Shown here: positions 22,973-33,914 of the stretch, in pieces | Layout: each line of letters opens with the position of its first letter | How positions within the stretch are numbered: the first letter of the stretch is position 1 | From: Artemia franciscana | Taxonomy: Eukaryota; Arthropoda; Branchiopoda; Anostraca; Artemiidae | Length of the DNA stretch: 64,000 bases | Reading direction: 5' to 3' | Assembly: GCF_032884065.1 (NCBI RefSeq) | Contig: NC_088880.1 | Coordinates: forward strand, 23,684,715 to 23,748,714 | Position numbers and translations under genes: made by a program | Notes under the pieces: model-generated | Seen by the model: only the letters and a program-made list of their open reading frames with translations | Told to the model about the DNA's origin: nothing | Database searches by the model: none

Positions 22973-23003
22973 CTGAAGACGACCCTTAGATATAGGGCCG
23001 AAA
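22973..23003 (+). ncRNA. Hammerhead-ribozyme-like motif (right arm)
   Basis: Mirror of 16915-16945: CTGAAGA, a CCCT/AGGG hairpin, CGAAA. The flanks TTTG and CAAAG could pair as a short outer stem. Confidence 0.35.
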
Positions 23004-23305
23004 TATTCAAAGAGGTTTTGTTGATTCACTGTCTTGGGAAAGAAGTCCTCATTATTCTCTCTTCTGTAGTTGCAGAATTGGACATGATTGAAATTTTGTT
23101 AGGGTCCCCCTCTATATATTAAATTTTTAAGCAAATATATACATCTAATAATTTAAAAGATGAGAAAGGTGTTCTTTAACATCACCATTGGGATTTAAAA
23201 AGTACATTTGGCTATATGAATAGGGTTCAAAATCACCTTCGGGGGTCTTTGATAGGTTTGCTTCTAAATTGGTTTTGGGATCAGTTGTCCAGTTATTTTA
23301 AAGCT

Positions 23306-23518
23306 GAAATTATTTACGACTATTTTTGGTTTGGTCATCGCTTGCGTTGAATGAGGCTAAAGCAAGACATGAGCTCCAGATCTTACGACTATTTTTGGCT
23401 AGGTCATCGCTTACGTTGAATGAGGCTAAAGCAAGACATGAGTTCCAGAATTTACGATTATTTTTGTTGATCATCGCTTACGTTGAATGAGGCTAAAGCA
23501 AGACACGAGTTCCAGTTT
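23306..23518. repeat. ~72-bp tandem repeat, three copies (right arm)
   Basis: Mirror of 16400-16612. Confidence 0.75.
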
Positions 23519-23523
23519 CGTAT

Positions 23524-23866
23524 TTATTTGTGGAACTCCTCAGAGAGCAAGTGATGTCCTATAACAGACCAAACAAATTCATTTAGAAATTGTTGATGCA
23601 GGAGTGCAATTCGACCAAGCAGGTAGCAGCCCCCAAGTAAATCATCTTGTTTGGTTACTTTTCCTGTGGGATAATAGAGGACTCCATAGTGAATAAATAC
23701 AGAGTTGAAGCGTTGAAGCCGTCCCAATGAATTGTAAATAATACTTGCGTAGTTTACAGCATCTTTTTAAGTTTTTACTGGATTTTATGTCACAATTTGT
23801 TGGCATTAAAGATTGTGATGGAGCTATTCTTCGTACATAATATTTTTTTTCGGTACTTGGGTTCAT
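23524..23866 (-). other. Unrecognised overlapping short frames (right arm)
   Basis: Mirror of 16052-16394, with both predicted peptides unchanged. Confidence 0.3.
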
Positions 23867-23948
23867 AATGATACATGCTCAAGAAGAGAAATCGGGTCAA
23901 TCCTAATGAAATATTCGAAAATATAATGAAAAATAATACTTTACAAAC

Positions 23949-24089
23949 AAATTTAGGCTATATTTTTACACATTAGGGGGGGGGGAGGTAAAATATAGCA
24001 GGTCTGCATCAAGTAAAAAATTTTTTCTAATCACGCAGTTCAAGTACTTTACCTCCGCCCCCTTAATGTGAAAACATATAGCCCAAATT
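23949..24089. mobile_element. MITE, about 140 bp (right arm)
   Basis: Mirror of 15829-15969, with the same ~45-bp terminal inverted repeats. Confidence 0.7.
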
Positions 24090-24257
24090 ATTAAAGTCCA
24101 ATGTATTCTGTCAACCATTACTTGTTTTCCACCGAGCGTAAGCTTATTGTCTCTTAATACAGACAGATAAAACCGCGTTGTTCTGTAGTGTGTACCGTTA
24201 TGGACACAAGAATCCTTTTTTCTTCTACACTTTCATTTTTAACTCGTTCTGGTTCTC

Positions 24258-24843
24258 GCTGTCCATTAACAGCTGTCTGCTAATCCTACAATTCTTTGTT
24301 CTTCACGTTGATCTTTGGGAAGTTCAGATTCCTGCTGTTGCTTATAATTCTCGCTTTCGAATATCTCCTAACTGCATACTTCTTTGTTCTCTCGGTCGTA
24401 TATCTTCTAACCACACATTTCTCTGTTCTTCAATTTTATTTTTATTTGTTCTGATCCGCATTGTCACATGTCTTGTAAGCGCATATTGTTCTTCATTTGT
24501 TCTTTCCTTTCGTTTTTGAGTCGTTGTGATTCTTGCTGCAATTTATCGTTTAAATGCATATTTCTATATTCTTTATATTCTTTTTTGACTTGTTCTAATT
24601 GTCAGTTTTCGCTAATATTTTAACTACACATCTCTTTGATCTTTATATTCGTTAATCCTTGCTTCAGACATTATTTCAGTGCCTTTTGGTTTAGTTGCTT
24701 GGTTTGTTTTTGTCTCTTTTAATGGATCACCCATAGTACATTTACGTTTCTCAGGTCGTCATCTTGATTTTGTCTTATTTGATGGTCCAGTTTGTCCATT
24801 TTTATCTTACGGTTTTGTCCTCTTTTGTTCTTTTTTGTACTCA
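24258..24843 (-). pseudogene. Degraded coiled-coil coding region (right arm)
   Basis: Mirror of 15075-15660. The same broken K/E/Q-rich frames are present. Confidence 0.35.
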
Positions 24844-24856
24844 TTTTGTGTTAACA

Positions 24857-25160
24857 TTAATTTATGTCATGCTGAAAATGCTCTTTGAAACTTACATCAC
24901 CAAATATGGGCGCATGGATTAACATATTTTTAAAGTTTTGTTCAGCAAATGCTTCTAAAATGGATTTAGAGTCTATTTTCCTTGTGTCTTCACTTTCATT
25001 CAACATGATTGTTAAACTATTTAGTCTATCCAAATTTATTATTGATATTATTTTTTTAATTTGTTTTAACATGGAAAGTGATCTCTCTCCAGAAGCAACG
25101 CTTGGTGAAATTGTTAAGAACATTTTATAATTTTGAAAATCAATTTTTTATTTGATGGTC
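24857..25160 (-). pseudogene. hAT transposase C-terminal fragment (right arm)
   Basis: Mirror of 14758-15061 (SVASGERSLSMLKQIKKI). It differs from the left copy at six of 88 residues, more than the neighbouring LINE. Confidence 0.8.
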
Positions 25161-25332
25161 GCACGGGGCCCTTTCAAACGCGGAGCCTGATTAGGCCCAA
25201 TCGTTTCAATCGCCCTTATTCCGGCTTGAAACTTGCGCTTCTCCTTAACACATACCCTTTTCCATAGTCTGATCGATTGTAGTCGATTGTAGTCGAGAAG
25301 TAATCCAATTTAATTAGATTTCCAGCTTCATG

Positions 25333-26741
25333 CATAGATAGATAGATAGATAGATAGGTGTATTTAAAAAAACCATGGGCCATATACACACAAAAATATA
25401 AATAAATAACAAACAAGCAAGGAAATTAACAACAGTACGAATTACAAACACGCACAAAAAATAGAATTCAACACAAAAAGTGCCTAATCTATCAACAAAA
25501 GAAAATAGTCATATAAAACTTTTTCTTCTTATTAAGGATTTATCTATATATACTCCCACTCGAAATATTGTGGTTGGGTTACTATTTTGTAGAATACCCG
25601 GAAGCATCAAATTAATGTCATGCAAATAAATTTCCCGTAAATCCAAGAGCACCGGGCATTTCCGGAGAAAATGATCCAAGTCTTCATCATCATCATTACA
25701 AAGGGGACAAACATACCGCCTATCAGGACCAACTATCATTTTATTTTTGTCGAAAGTTTTTTGCCTGTTCTGGATTGGAAGACAATTCGCCCTAAGCTGA
25801 ATCCAACGACGTAGAATCATAGCCGGTAAATTAAATTTAAAATAAACTTCCTCTCCAAAACTAGGTTTTGCCTGATTATAATGTTGTAGGGTTGTAGAAT
25901 CTAAAACCAGCCCTTGCCAATGCTGAATTTCCCGACTCTCTAATATAAATCGTACCTGGCTTTCTAAATTTGTTGGTACATCACTAGAGCAAAGACCATT
26001 ATTCCATAAATAAGGCATTCCTACCTTTTCTAGTAATGATTTAATTTGGGATGGCCACGAGGTCTTTAAACCACATTTCAACATCTCTTAATATGCCGCT
26101 CTTACTAGTCTATCTTCATTACTCTTAGTTAACTTCGACCAGAATCTAAGCATTAAAATATACCTACGTAGCTTTAAAGAAAACAGGCCCATATCACCTT
26201 TCAGAATCTGTGAATGAGTTGTCTGATGTAGACCAAACACTCTTTTATAATACTGGAGCTGAAGGGACTCCAGTTGCTGCACCGTTTCTCCACCCCATAT
26301 TTCTGCTCCATATTCTATCACGGGTAAAATTTTTGTGTTAAATATTCTTTTATGCAGTTTTAGGTTTTTAATCCCCATTATCGTCGGGTTTCTAAATATT
26401 GCTGACATGGCCACCCTACCTCTCTTAATTATTTCATCAACATGACTCCTTAGGCTTCCATTATCCGATAAGATAAAGCCTAAATATTTTATTCCTTTAC
26501 TTATAAATAGTTCCTTATTATTAAATTTAAATGTATATTTTTCATCGCCCCCAACCCTCCTTTTTTTAAAAATAACAACTTCGCTCTTTTCAGTATTCAG
26601 CCTTAATTTTTTATCTGCAAATATTCTTCTATGAGATTCAATAGAGTCTGTAGATCTTGCGGTTTATTAGCCACCAAAGCAATATCATCTGCAAATAATA
26701 AGAGAGATAGTTTTTGAGTCCCTAGGCTAATGGGATGCATA
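25333..26741 (-). pseudogene. LINE RT C-terminal half (right arm copy)
   Basis: Mirror of 13177-14584. The 108- and 191-residue pieces are identical to the left copy. One difference matters: the codon after VANKP is CAA here but TAA in the left arm, so that stop arose after the arms separated. The frame change and the TAA between the two pieces are shared, so they predate the duplication. Confidence 0.9.
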
Positions 26742-27014
26742 ATGCATAATGGATATATAAATATCTCAAAGAAAAAAAATATTTAGTTTAATTCATAACA
26801 TACCATTCGTTATAAAGCTTCTAAGTTTTAAAGTCCAGTCTCAGGAAGTATTATCTATTGTGTTATAGTTTTCGTTTTTTTTTTCTTTTTTGTGACCGTC
26901 TACGCTATCCACCAGGCAAAGATCTTCAGAAACTGCGATGATCTCCTTTGTATTTTTTGCTACCCTCAATTCCTGTGGACGCTCACCCTTTGAGGACACA
27001 AACAGTGAATAGAA

Positions 27015-28561
27015 CAGTTCGTGGTAACAAACTGTAGTAAGGAGTGACCCGGCTCAATAGTATACAAAACTCTAAGAAATGGAATTTTGATAACAATAGT
27101 CACTAAAAAAGTATTTTGTTTTTATGATTATTTTAAATATAGAAGTTTCATGAAGTTTAGTCTTACTCATAAAAAGTTGCAAACCTTATAAAATTTGCCT
27201 TAGTTTAGAAAATAGAGAAAGACATCCATTAAAAGTCATATAATCTTAACGAAAATCACACCATCAGATTCAGCGTATCAGATAACCCTGCTGTAGAAGT
27301 TTCAAGCTCCTATCTACAAAAATGTTGAATTTTGTATTTTTTGCCAGAAGACAGATCCCCGAAGCGTGTATTTTTTTTTCAGGTTAATCGTATCGACCCA
27401 ATCGCCCTATAATGTCGTGAGAGGGTTCATTTTAATGGAAATTAAAAGTTCTAATGCTCTTTTTAAGTGACCAAAAAATCGGAAGGCACCTAGGCCCCAT
27501 CCCACACTCATGTTTACCAAAAACCGGATCAAAATTATAGTCATTTTCTTTCAGCATAGTCGAAAAACCTAATAATTATGTCTTTCGGGACGACTTACCC
27601 CGGGGACGAGTCCCCGGGGAGGGGCTGCAAGTTACAAACTTTGACCATTGTTTAAATATAGTAATGGTTATTGGGATGTGTACAGACGCTTTCAGGGGAA
27701 CTTTTTCATGTTGACGGGGGGGGGGGGGGAGTTACGTGGGAGGGGGTTGTGGGGAGGGTATTTCTATGGAGGAATTTATCATGAGGGAAGAGAATTTCCA
27801 TGACGGGGCGCAGTATTTTTTATAATAAGTTAAATAAAGCTAAAGTTAATAAAAACAACAAGAAAATGAACAAAAGTTTTTCAGCTGGAAGCAAGGAGCA
27901 GCATTAAAACCTAAAGCGAAAAAAAATTATTACGTATATAAGGGGGTTCGTCCCCTCCACAATACCTTGCTCTTTACGCTAAAGTATTTTTAGTAATTTC
28001 AACTATTTATTCTACGGCCTTTGTGATTCAGGGGTCATTCTTATGTCCCAAGAATTGGGACAGAATTCAAACTTTAGTGCGAAGAGTGAGGTATTGACGA
28101 GGGGGTGAACCCTTTCATATGCACAATCAAAAAAATATATAAATTTAGAAGTTCGTATAGTAAGTTAATTCGTGACTTATTTATATTTATTACTAATAAA
28201 AACCTTCATAAAAAAAGTTCTAGTTGTATTTTTAAGTAGCCAAAAATTGGAAGGCAAATAGGCCTCCCCCCCCATGCCTTTTTTATCAAATCGTCCGATC
28301 AAAAATATGAGAAAGCCACTTAGCCAAAAAAAATAATATGCAAATTTCATTCAAGTGCGGTAAACAAAAATCAAAACATGCAGTAATTAATAATTATTAG
28401 CTGAAGTTTCTTATTGTTTTAAAAAGTAGAGTTGTGAGAAAGAGTCAAACTTTAGCGTAAAGAGCGGGGCGTTGAGAAGGGGAAAATCCTTATATATACA
28501 GAATAATTTCTGTTCGTTACAAGTTTTAATGTGGCACCTTACTTGCAGTTAAATAAACTTG
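27015..28561 (-). repeat. HER dispersed repeat, nearly full
   Basis: The hairpin (one mismatch) is at 27015-27034, then the usual modules in reverse. It ends in CTTG at 28558-28561 before a T-rich/ATTTAAT tail. Only one arm of the 5' foldback remains. The palindrome boundary falls within it at about 27626. Confidence 0.85.
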
Positions 28562-28584
28562 TTTTTTTTTTATTTAATTATAAC

Positions 28585-28830
28585 TGTGAAGGCAGAATTA
28601 ACTTTCCCGTTTGACCTAAAATCTCTGTTACACAATAAAACTCTGTCAAAGTTAACTTAGAAAGCAATCTCTGGGTAAATCGTTTTTGAATAACTAATAA
28701 CCTCCTTTTTGTTGATGACTTAATCAAGGATATGTCTTATTCAAGATGCAATCCTTCTTTTTTACACACGTTCAAAATGAGTTGCATATGTCAAGTGCTT
28801 TAGAATACGTCATGGCTTAGGCATTTTTTT
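28585..28830. repeat. Duplicated segment, copy 1 (upstream of the gene)
   Basis: About 240 bp are shared with 29315-29560: 'ctttgacctaaaat', 'aaatcgttttt/c', 'ctgttgat' and 'catatgtc'. On the minus strand both copies allow a similar peptide containing RV.LCN.DFRS.GKV. Divergence is high. Confidence 0.55.
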
Positions 28831-29314
28831 TTTTAAATAATATTCTTCCTTTTCTCAAGTTTTTAAGGGAGACAAAGAAAAACTGAGCCAAATTAGGCCT
28901 GGAGATAACAAAAATAGGTTTTGAGGCGTAAACTACCCCCTCCCCCTGTTCCATAGCATCTTTCGCCTATGCTTAAATTATACATTTTCGTCATTTATCT
29001 GAGATATATTGTAGAACAAAACTAAGCTTATTCATCTTGCTTTCCGGTTCTATAAATAATGGCTATTTATAAACAGACCGAAAAAGGGAAATTTTATTTG
29101 GTATTCGGCCCATTTTTATATAGATTCTAAATCTGAGAGCCTAATTTTCAAGAATGATTGACTAGCATTATTTTTTGGATTTTATTTCTTTTTTTTTGCG
29201 GTCAGAACATTTGCTATTCACAAAGTTAATATAACTAAAAACCTGTTATGGCCGTTTTTAATTTTTTTGCCACCCTTTGTGCCACTGGGGTTTCAACCTT
29301 TGAAAAGACAAGCA
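28831..29314. other. Unassigned stretch between the duplicated segments
   Basis: AT-rich, with no gene or element recognised. Confidence 0.35.
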
Positions 29315-29560
29315 GCTTAATAAAGTTGCAAGGGAACTATAACTTTCCCCTTTGACCTAAAATCGTCATTACACAACACTACCCTTCCATTGTTATAATA
29401 GCAAGCAATCTGTCCATAAATCGTTTTCTGAACAATTAGTAACCTCATTTCTGTTGATAACTTAACTCTGTCTAACTCAAGCTGAATTCCTTCTTTTTTA
29501 TATATGTTCAAAAATAAATGACATATGTCGAGTACTGTGTAAAACAGTATGGCTTATGCT
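29315..29560. repeat. Duplicated segment, copy 2 (upstream of the gene)
   Basis: Second copy of 28585-28830. A 64-codon minus-strand frame (29317-29511) keeps GRVVLCNDDFRSKGKV, corresponding to DRVLLCNRDFRSNGKV in copy 1. It ends about 120 bp before the host gene's start codon. Confidence 0.55.
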
Positions 29561-29679
29561 TCAGTCATATTTTACTTATGATGAAAGCAAGAGTAATCAC
29601 ACAAAGCGTAAGCACAGTAGAGTATAAGCACCATAAAAACTAGATAGTGGCAAGAAACTCGGAGAAGATAAAAGTCAAT

Positions 29680-30470
29680 ATGGATATGGAACCGGAAACA
29701 AAAGAAATAGGAAGCATTAATATAAACGATGTTGCTTTTATTCAAGGTTTGATGAATCTTTCATTCCTATTTTTATATAGTTTATACCTACAAATCGGAA
29801 GATCTGGGACTTCTAGGTCGGTAAATAGTGACTATGTTGAACGAAAAATTCGCAACATTCTTGATGAGCTAGTACTGCATGTACAAACAATGAACTATCT
29901 CAAAGAACGCCAGCAGAATAACAATTTGATAAATGATGTGCAAAATATAGAGAAACCAAAAATAACGGTTACAAGTGACGTGCTTTTTTCTAAGGGAGGG
30001 AAAAAGAAAATAAGGGTAGTGCGTAGGAAGAAAAGTCAAAGAATCCATAGAGGCATGAAAGGTTTTTATTTCAATAGATCCAAACCTCCGAAAAATAAGG
30101 TGTTGCTCAAACACTATTACCAGCCAGTTTCAAGAATTGATGACAATGACGATGATATTTACTTTACTGACGGCACATATAAATTCAAATTGGTCAGACA
30201 GAACAATATACCTATAAATGTACTAAATAGTCACTCTGATGAGCCTGGAATTAAAAGAAATGACTATGCAACTCCAGATGATGGAAATCTTAGTTGGATA
30301 AGGTCGGCAAAAGATTTGATTGAACAGACACATTGTGTTGCTGTGGATATCTTTAATATTTTTGAAAATGCGAATCAACCTCCGCGGTGTTTAGAAAGGG
30401 CAATTTGTGAAGCGAATCATGGATCTCAACAAACATCTCTTGTTATTAGAACCCTGTCACCCTTTTTAAG
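29680..30470 (+). CDS. DM4/12-like protein, exon 1
   Basis: I predict a secreted or type II membrane protein of unknown function; this exon encodes residues 1-263 and two bases of codon 264. The ATG at 29680 begins MDMEPETKEI; the frame extends upstream to a GTG at 29647, which I rejected as a start. A hydrophobic segment lies at residues 18-39, a lysine/arginine-rich stretch at about 105-128, and CLERAICEA at 237-245. That last motif resembles the first half of the arthropod DM4/12 domain (CLLRAICEA). The exon ends AAG|GTATGT, a strong donor. The hydrophobic part could instead be intron, since 'tttttatatag' at about 29777 looks like an acceptor. A TCAGT initiator-like site lies at 29561. Confidence 0.75.
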
Positions 30471-33400
30471 GTATGTGCAAGGCTTCATTTTTATTTCTTA
30501 CATATTGTGTTTGTATTTTTATCTTTTGCACCAGAATGAAACACGCAAACAAAACGGATCTGTGTTTATTTTTTGATGGATTTGAAAATTTTGCTCCATT
30601 CTTGCATAAAAATCTTCTATGTAATTCCTGTGCGCGCTTGCGGCTCATTAATACGTGATTTGGTATCGTTAACTCTACAATAGACATACGTAAGGACGGA
30701 CAAAAGAGCTATTACTGTGAAACATGGGGGGGGGGGGTAAAAGCGTATTAAGGTCGTATAAAATGATTTGAAAGAATAATGAAGGTTTTCCTAGAAATAG
30801 TAATAATTGGAAAAGGGGGTTTTGGACTTTTTATATTTTGAGTATTTTTTTTGGAAAAACATAGAAAACACACAGTCACTGCACAAATTTATATTCTTTT
30901 TTTGTATAGCGTTTGTGTGTTTTCTTTGCTTTATCATGTTTTGCTTAAGCTAGGTTTTTTTTACATCTTTTTCAGTTTTAATAGTTTTTGGAAATTATTT
31001 GTACAATTTTATAGTTTGTGTGTTTTTAACAGTTAGAAAGAGATGCCTGAAAACATATTTTTCATTTTTACTCAAAATGATTCAATTTTTTACTCAAAAT
31101 AATTTAAAAACAAGACTTTTCGCTCGCTTGAAGTTAGGCTATTTGTAAATGAATTGGAAGGAAGAGAATTTAAAGTAAACAGATGGACTTTGGAGGGAAG
31201 AAAACATTTGTAAAATTGGTGCCACCATTGAAACGGGGGCTTTCGGAATGGAAGGGCACCTTGCAAAACCACTGGGTAGATATTTGAATTTCAAAATAGT
31301 TTATCGAATGCCCCAAAATTAAATCTGATTAACTCTTGACTACTCAAATTTAAGAATTAGTTTACAACCTTAATTGATTGAACTAATTAGAAAATTAATT
31401 ATTTGATTAATGAATTAAAATAAAATTAATTAATTTATAAATTGATAAGAATGAATGGATCATTAAATTTAAGAATTGATTGAGATTGTAGTTTGTGAAG
31501 ATTTTAAACTGATGTGATTTTCAGTGTAGGAAGTACATAAATACAATTATTAGTTTGAAATTTAAAGATGGCAGTAACACTGAGAGGCGAGGAGGCGGGA
31601 TCAAAGACCTAAAACAAGATAAAATAATTAAGGTTCACTCATTAACTTTTCGACATTACTATATTTTATTACCTAGCTGTATACAGTATACTTTGAAACC
31701 ATGTGTATTTTTTACTGCTTCCATATTTATTTATGCATTCACTATTACTAATAGCGATAAGCCTTATGGCTTGTTGCGTAAATGGTTGCGTAATATTACC
31801 ATAATATATTGGTGAATATGGTCAACTTTAAAATGGCACGGCCCATAAAAAAGAAAATTGCTCAAAAGTCTAAGAATTTCTCTACTTCGATTTCAACAAT
31901 TTCAAGGAATATATGAATAAATGTTACTAGAATAAATAGTTATATGAATAAATGTTACTGGACTACATTTTACTGTGGTAAGACCCGAATTTACATCCGT
32001 AGAGCCTTTAAATCAATATGTCATAGCAAGGCCGTGGTTATTATCTTATTCGTTTAACTAATTTTACGGAAGGTTGCCAAAATTTCCAACCCCTTTCGAA
32101 ACCCATTCATATTCTTGGCAAACATATTTTGTTCCACATAGATGCCCTAAGTCTTACTATGATCATTATTAGCTATCCACATGAAAAATTGTCATCATTA
32201 CCTGCCTAAAACGGGTAGAAAGTGCAATAAGTAGTGAGTTATAATGCAATAGAACCTTTTTTGGATTTCAAGACCACCATTACTATAATTGCTCATAATA
32301 GAGTTAGTCATAACATACTGGTCACTAATTTAATAGCGTTATTTTGTAATAAACAAATCGTAATCATTTGGTGTTTTAACTTGGCTGATAATATAAATGG
32401 CACCTTATTTAAGGAGAAACCCACTGCACACGTTATTCTTCACAGAAAACCTAGGAGCTGTGTAGAAATTACTTTTAAGTTTAACCCAATAATAAATAAC
32501 ATTGTAGAGTCGTTGACAATTATTCCACTTAACATTGGCATCAATTTACGAAAATGTATAGGGGGGGGGGGAATGTATCCCTTAAAATCTAGGGGGGCAA
32601 TTTTTTGTTTCAATGAAAAACAAAAAATCTTTTCAATAAAACTACCAAAAAGAATGAATCCAAATTAGCTCAATTCAAGGTTAACGCCAAGATCTGATCA
32701 CAAAATTCTCAAAATCAGATTTAAAAAGAATTCAAGATATTATTTTTTGTGTCTTCATACTCGGAACAACGAAAAGTACAAACGTATTTCCGTTGTGTAA
32801 TGTTAGCTGAAAGATCTTGCCACTTATAATGAAAAGCATTCAAGCAGGCTTTCTAGGGTTCTCTGCTGCCTAGGGCTCTCCCTAAGATCAGGCCTTTTGT
32901 ACTTGGATCGATGCTCCTTTGAATCTAAACTCAGGGTAGCAGCTTGTTGATATCAAAATCCAAAGGCATCAAAGCCGTCAAAAAAGCCGTTTGCTAACTC
33001 CGGTACCCTTTGATAACCATTTAAGAAACTAGTGAATATAATTATTTCTTCCTGTATATAGCAAGGAGATTTCCTTGTTGAACCTATTGTGCGGAAAGAA
33101 ATATTGGACAAACATTCGATTTGTCACCTTCAGCCCCCCTCAAGAGCTTCAAATGAAAAATCTTCAGAATTAAACATATACTGTTGCTAGAAATTGTCAT
33201 GATTGCTCTATCTTCCCGTATATATGATATAGCAGCCAGCGATAGTTTCTAGCAATAATGTATGTTCCTTAAGACTTTTCATGTGAGGCTCATGGGCGGG
33301 GGCGGGCTGAAGACAACACATCAACGAACATTTTGTTCACGATTTTCTTTTACGTAAAGGTTTCAGCATGGAATGATCCCACTGGTACCCTATATGCATG

Positions 33401-33533
33401 GAAGTACTATCATGGTATCTATCTTATCTCGTTTTTATTACTTAATCACATTTACAAATGGTATCCCCATTTGTAAATATGTTGAATTTTTGGGCGCCAT
33501 AATTAGCAGGTTTTTGCCCCAAATTTATTTCCA
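30471..33533. other. Start of intron 1, no other gene recognised
   Basis: AT-rich intron sequence with G or C runs at 30725 and 32561 and an AATTAATT-rich part at 31370-31450. The 144-codon frame at 32234-32668 has no recognisable domain and I do not call it a gene. Confidence 0.4.
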
Positions 33534-33850
33534 CAGAGGCCCGACCCGGGTACCAAAGAACCGACGGTAGTTTTGCTGGCTACATACCTACATAAGCAGG
33601 CCCAACCTGGGTACCGAAGAACCGATGTTAGTTTTGCCGGCTACATACCTACATAGGCAGGCCCTACCCGGGTACCGAAGAACTGACGTTAGTTTTGCTG
33701 GCGACATACTTACATAGGCAGGTCCGACCCGGGCACCGAAGAACTGACGTTAGTTTTGCTGGATACATACCTGCATAGGCAGGTCCGACCCGGGTACCAA
33801 ATAACTGACGTTAGTTTTGCTGGCTACAGACCTAGATTTGCAGGACTGAT
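33534..33850. repeat. 61-bp tandem repeat, about five copies
   Basis: Units read 'cccgacccgggtaccgaaga', then 'actgacgttagttttgctgg', then 'ctacatacctacataggcag'. Each is about 61 bp with a few substitutions. Every unit carries a GGTACC- or CCCGGG-like site. Confidence 0.9.
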
Positions 33851-33914
33851 GATTCGGTTGAAACCGTCTTGCGTTCAGCTTAGACGTGCATTATTTTGCA
33901 TTAGACGTGCATTA

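Larger units (their letters stand above)
20076..27626 (-). repeat. 15.3-kb palindrome, right arm
   Basis: Reverse complement of 12300-19843. Similarity stops at about 27626 inside a HER repeat that itself continues to 28561. Divergence is lowest toward the centre and most visible from 26750 outward, for example around 26760-27010. Confidence 0.95.

Noticed and set aside
12300-27626. Palindrome as a single giant transposon with 7.5-kb terminal repeats
   Set aside because: No target duplication, the outer edges fall inside a HER repeat, and the arms contain many unrelated elements. A segmental inverted duplication fits better.
29647-29682. GTG at 29647 as the gene's start codon
   Set aside because: An in-frame ATG lies at 29680, and eukaryotic nuclear genes rarely start at GTG.
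32234-32668. 144-codon plus-strand frame in intron 1
   Set aside because: AT-driven composition, runs through a G tract, no recognisable motif or second copy.
33534-33850. CRISPR-like array
   Set aside because: Contiguous 61-bp tandem repeat without spacers in a eukaryotic intron.
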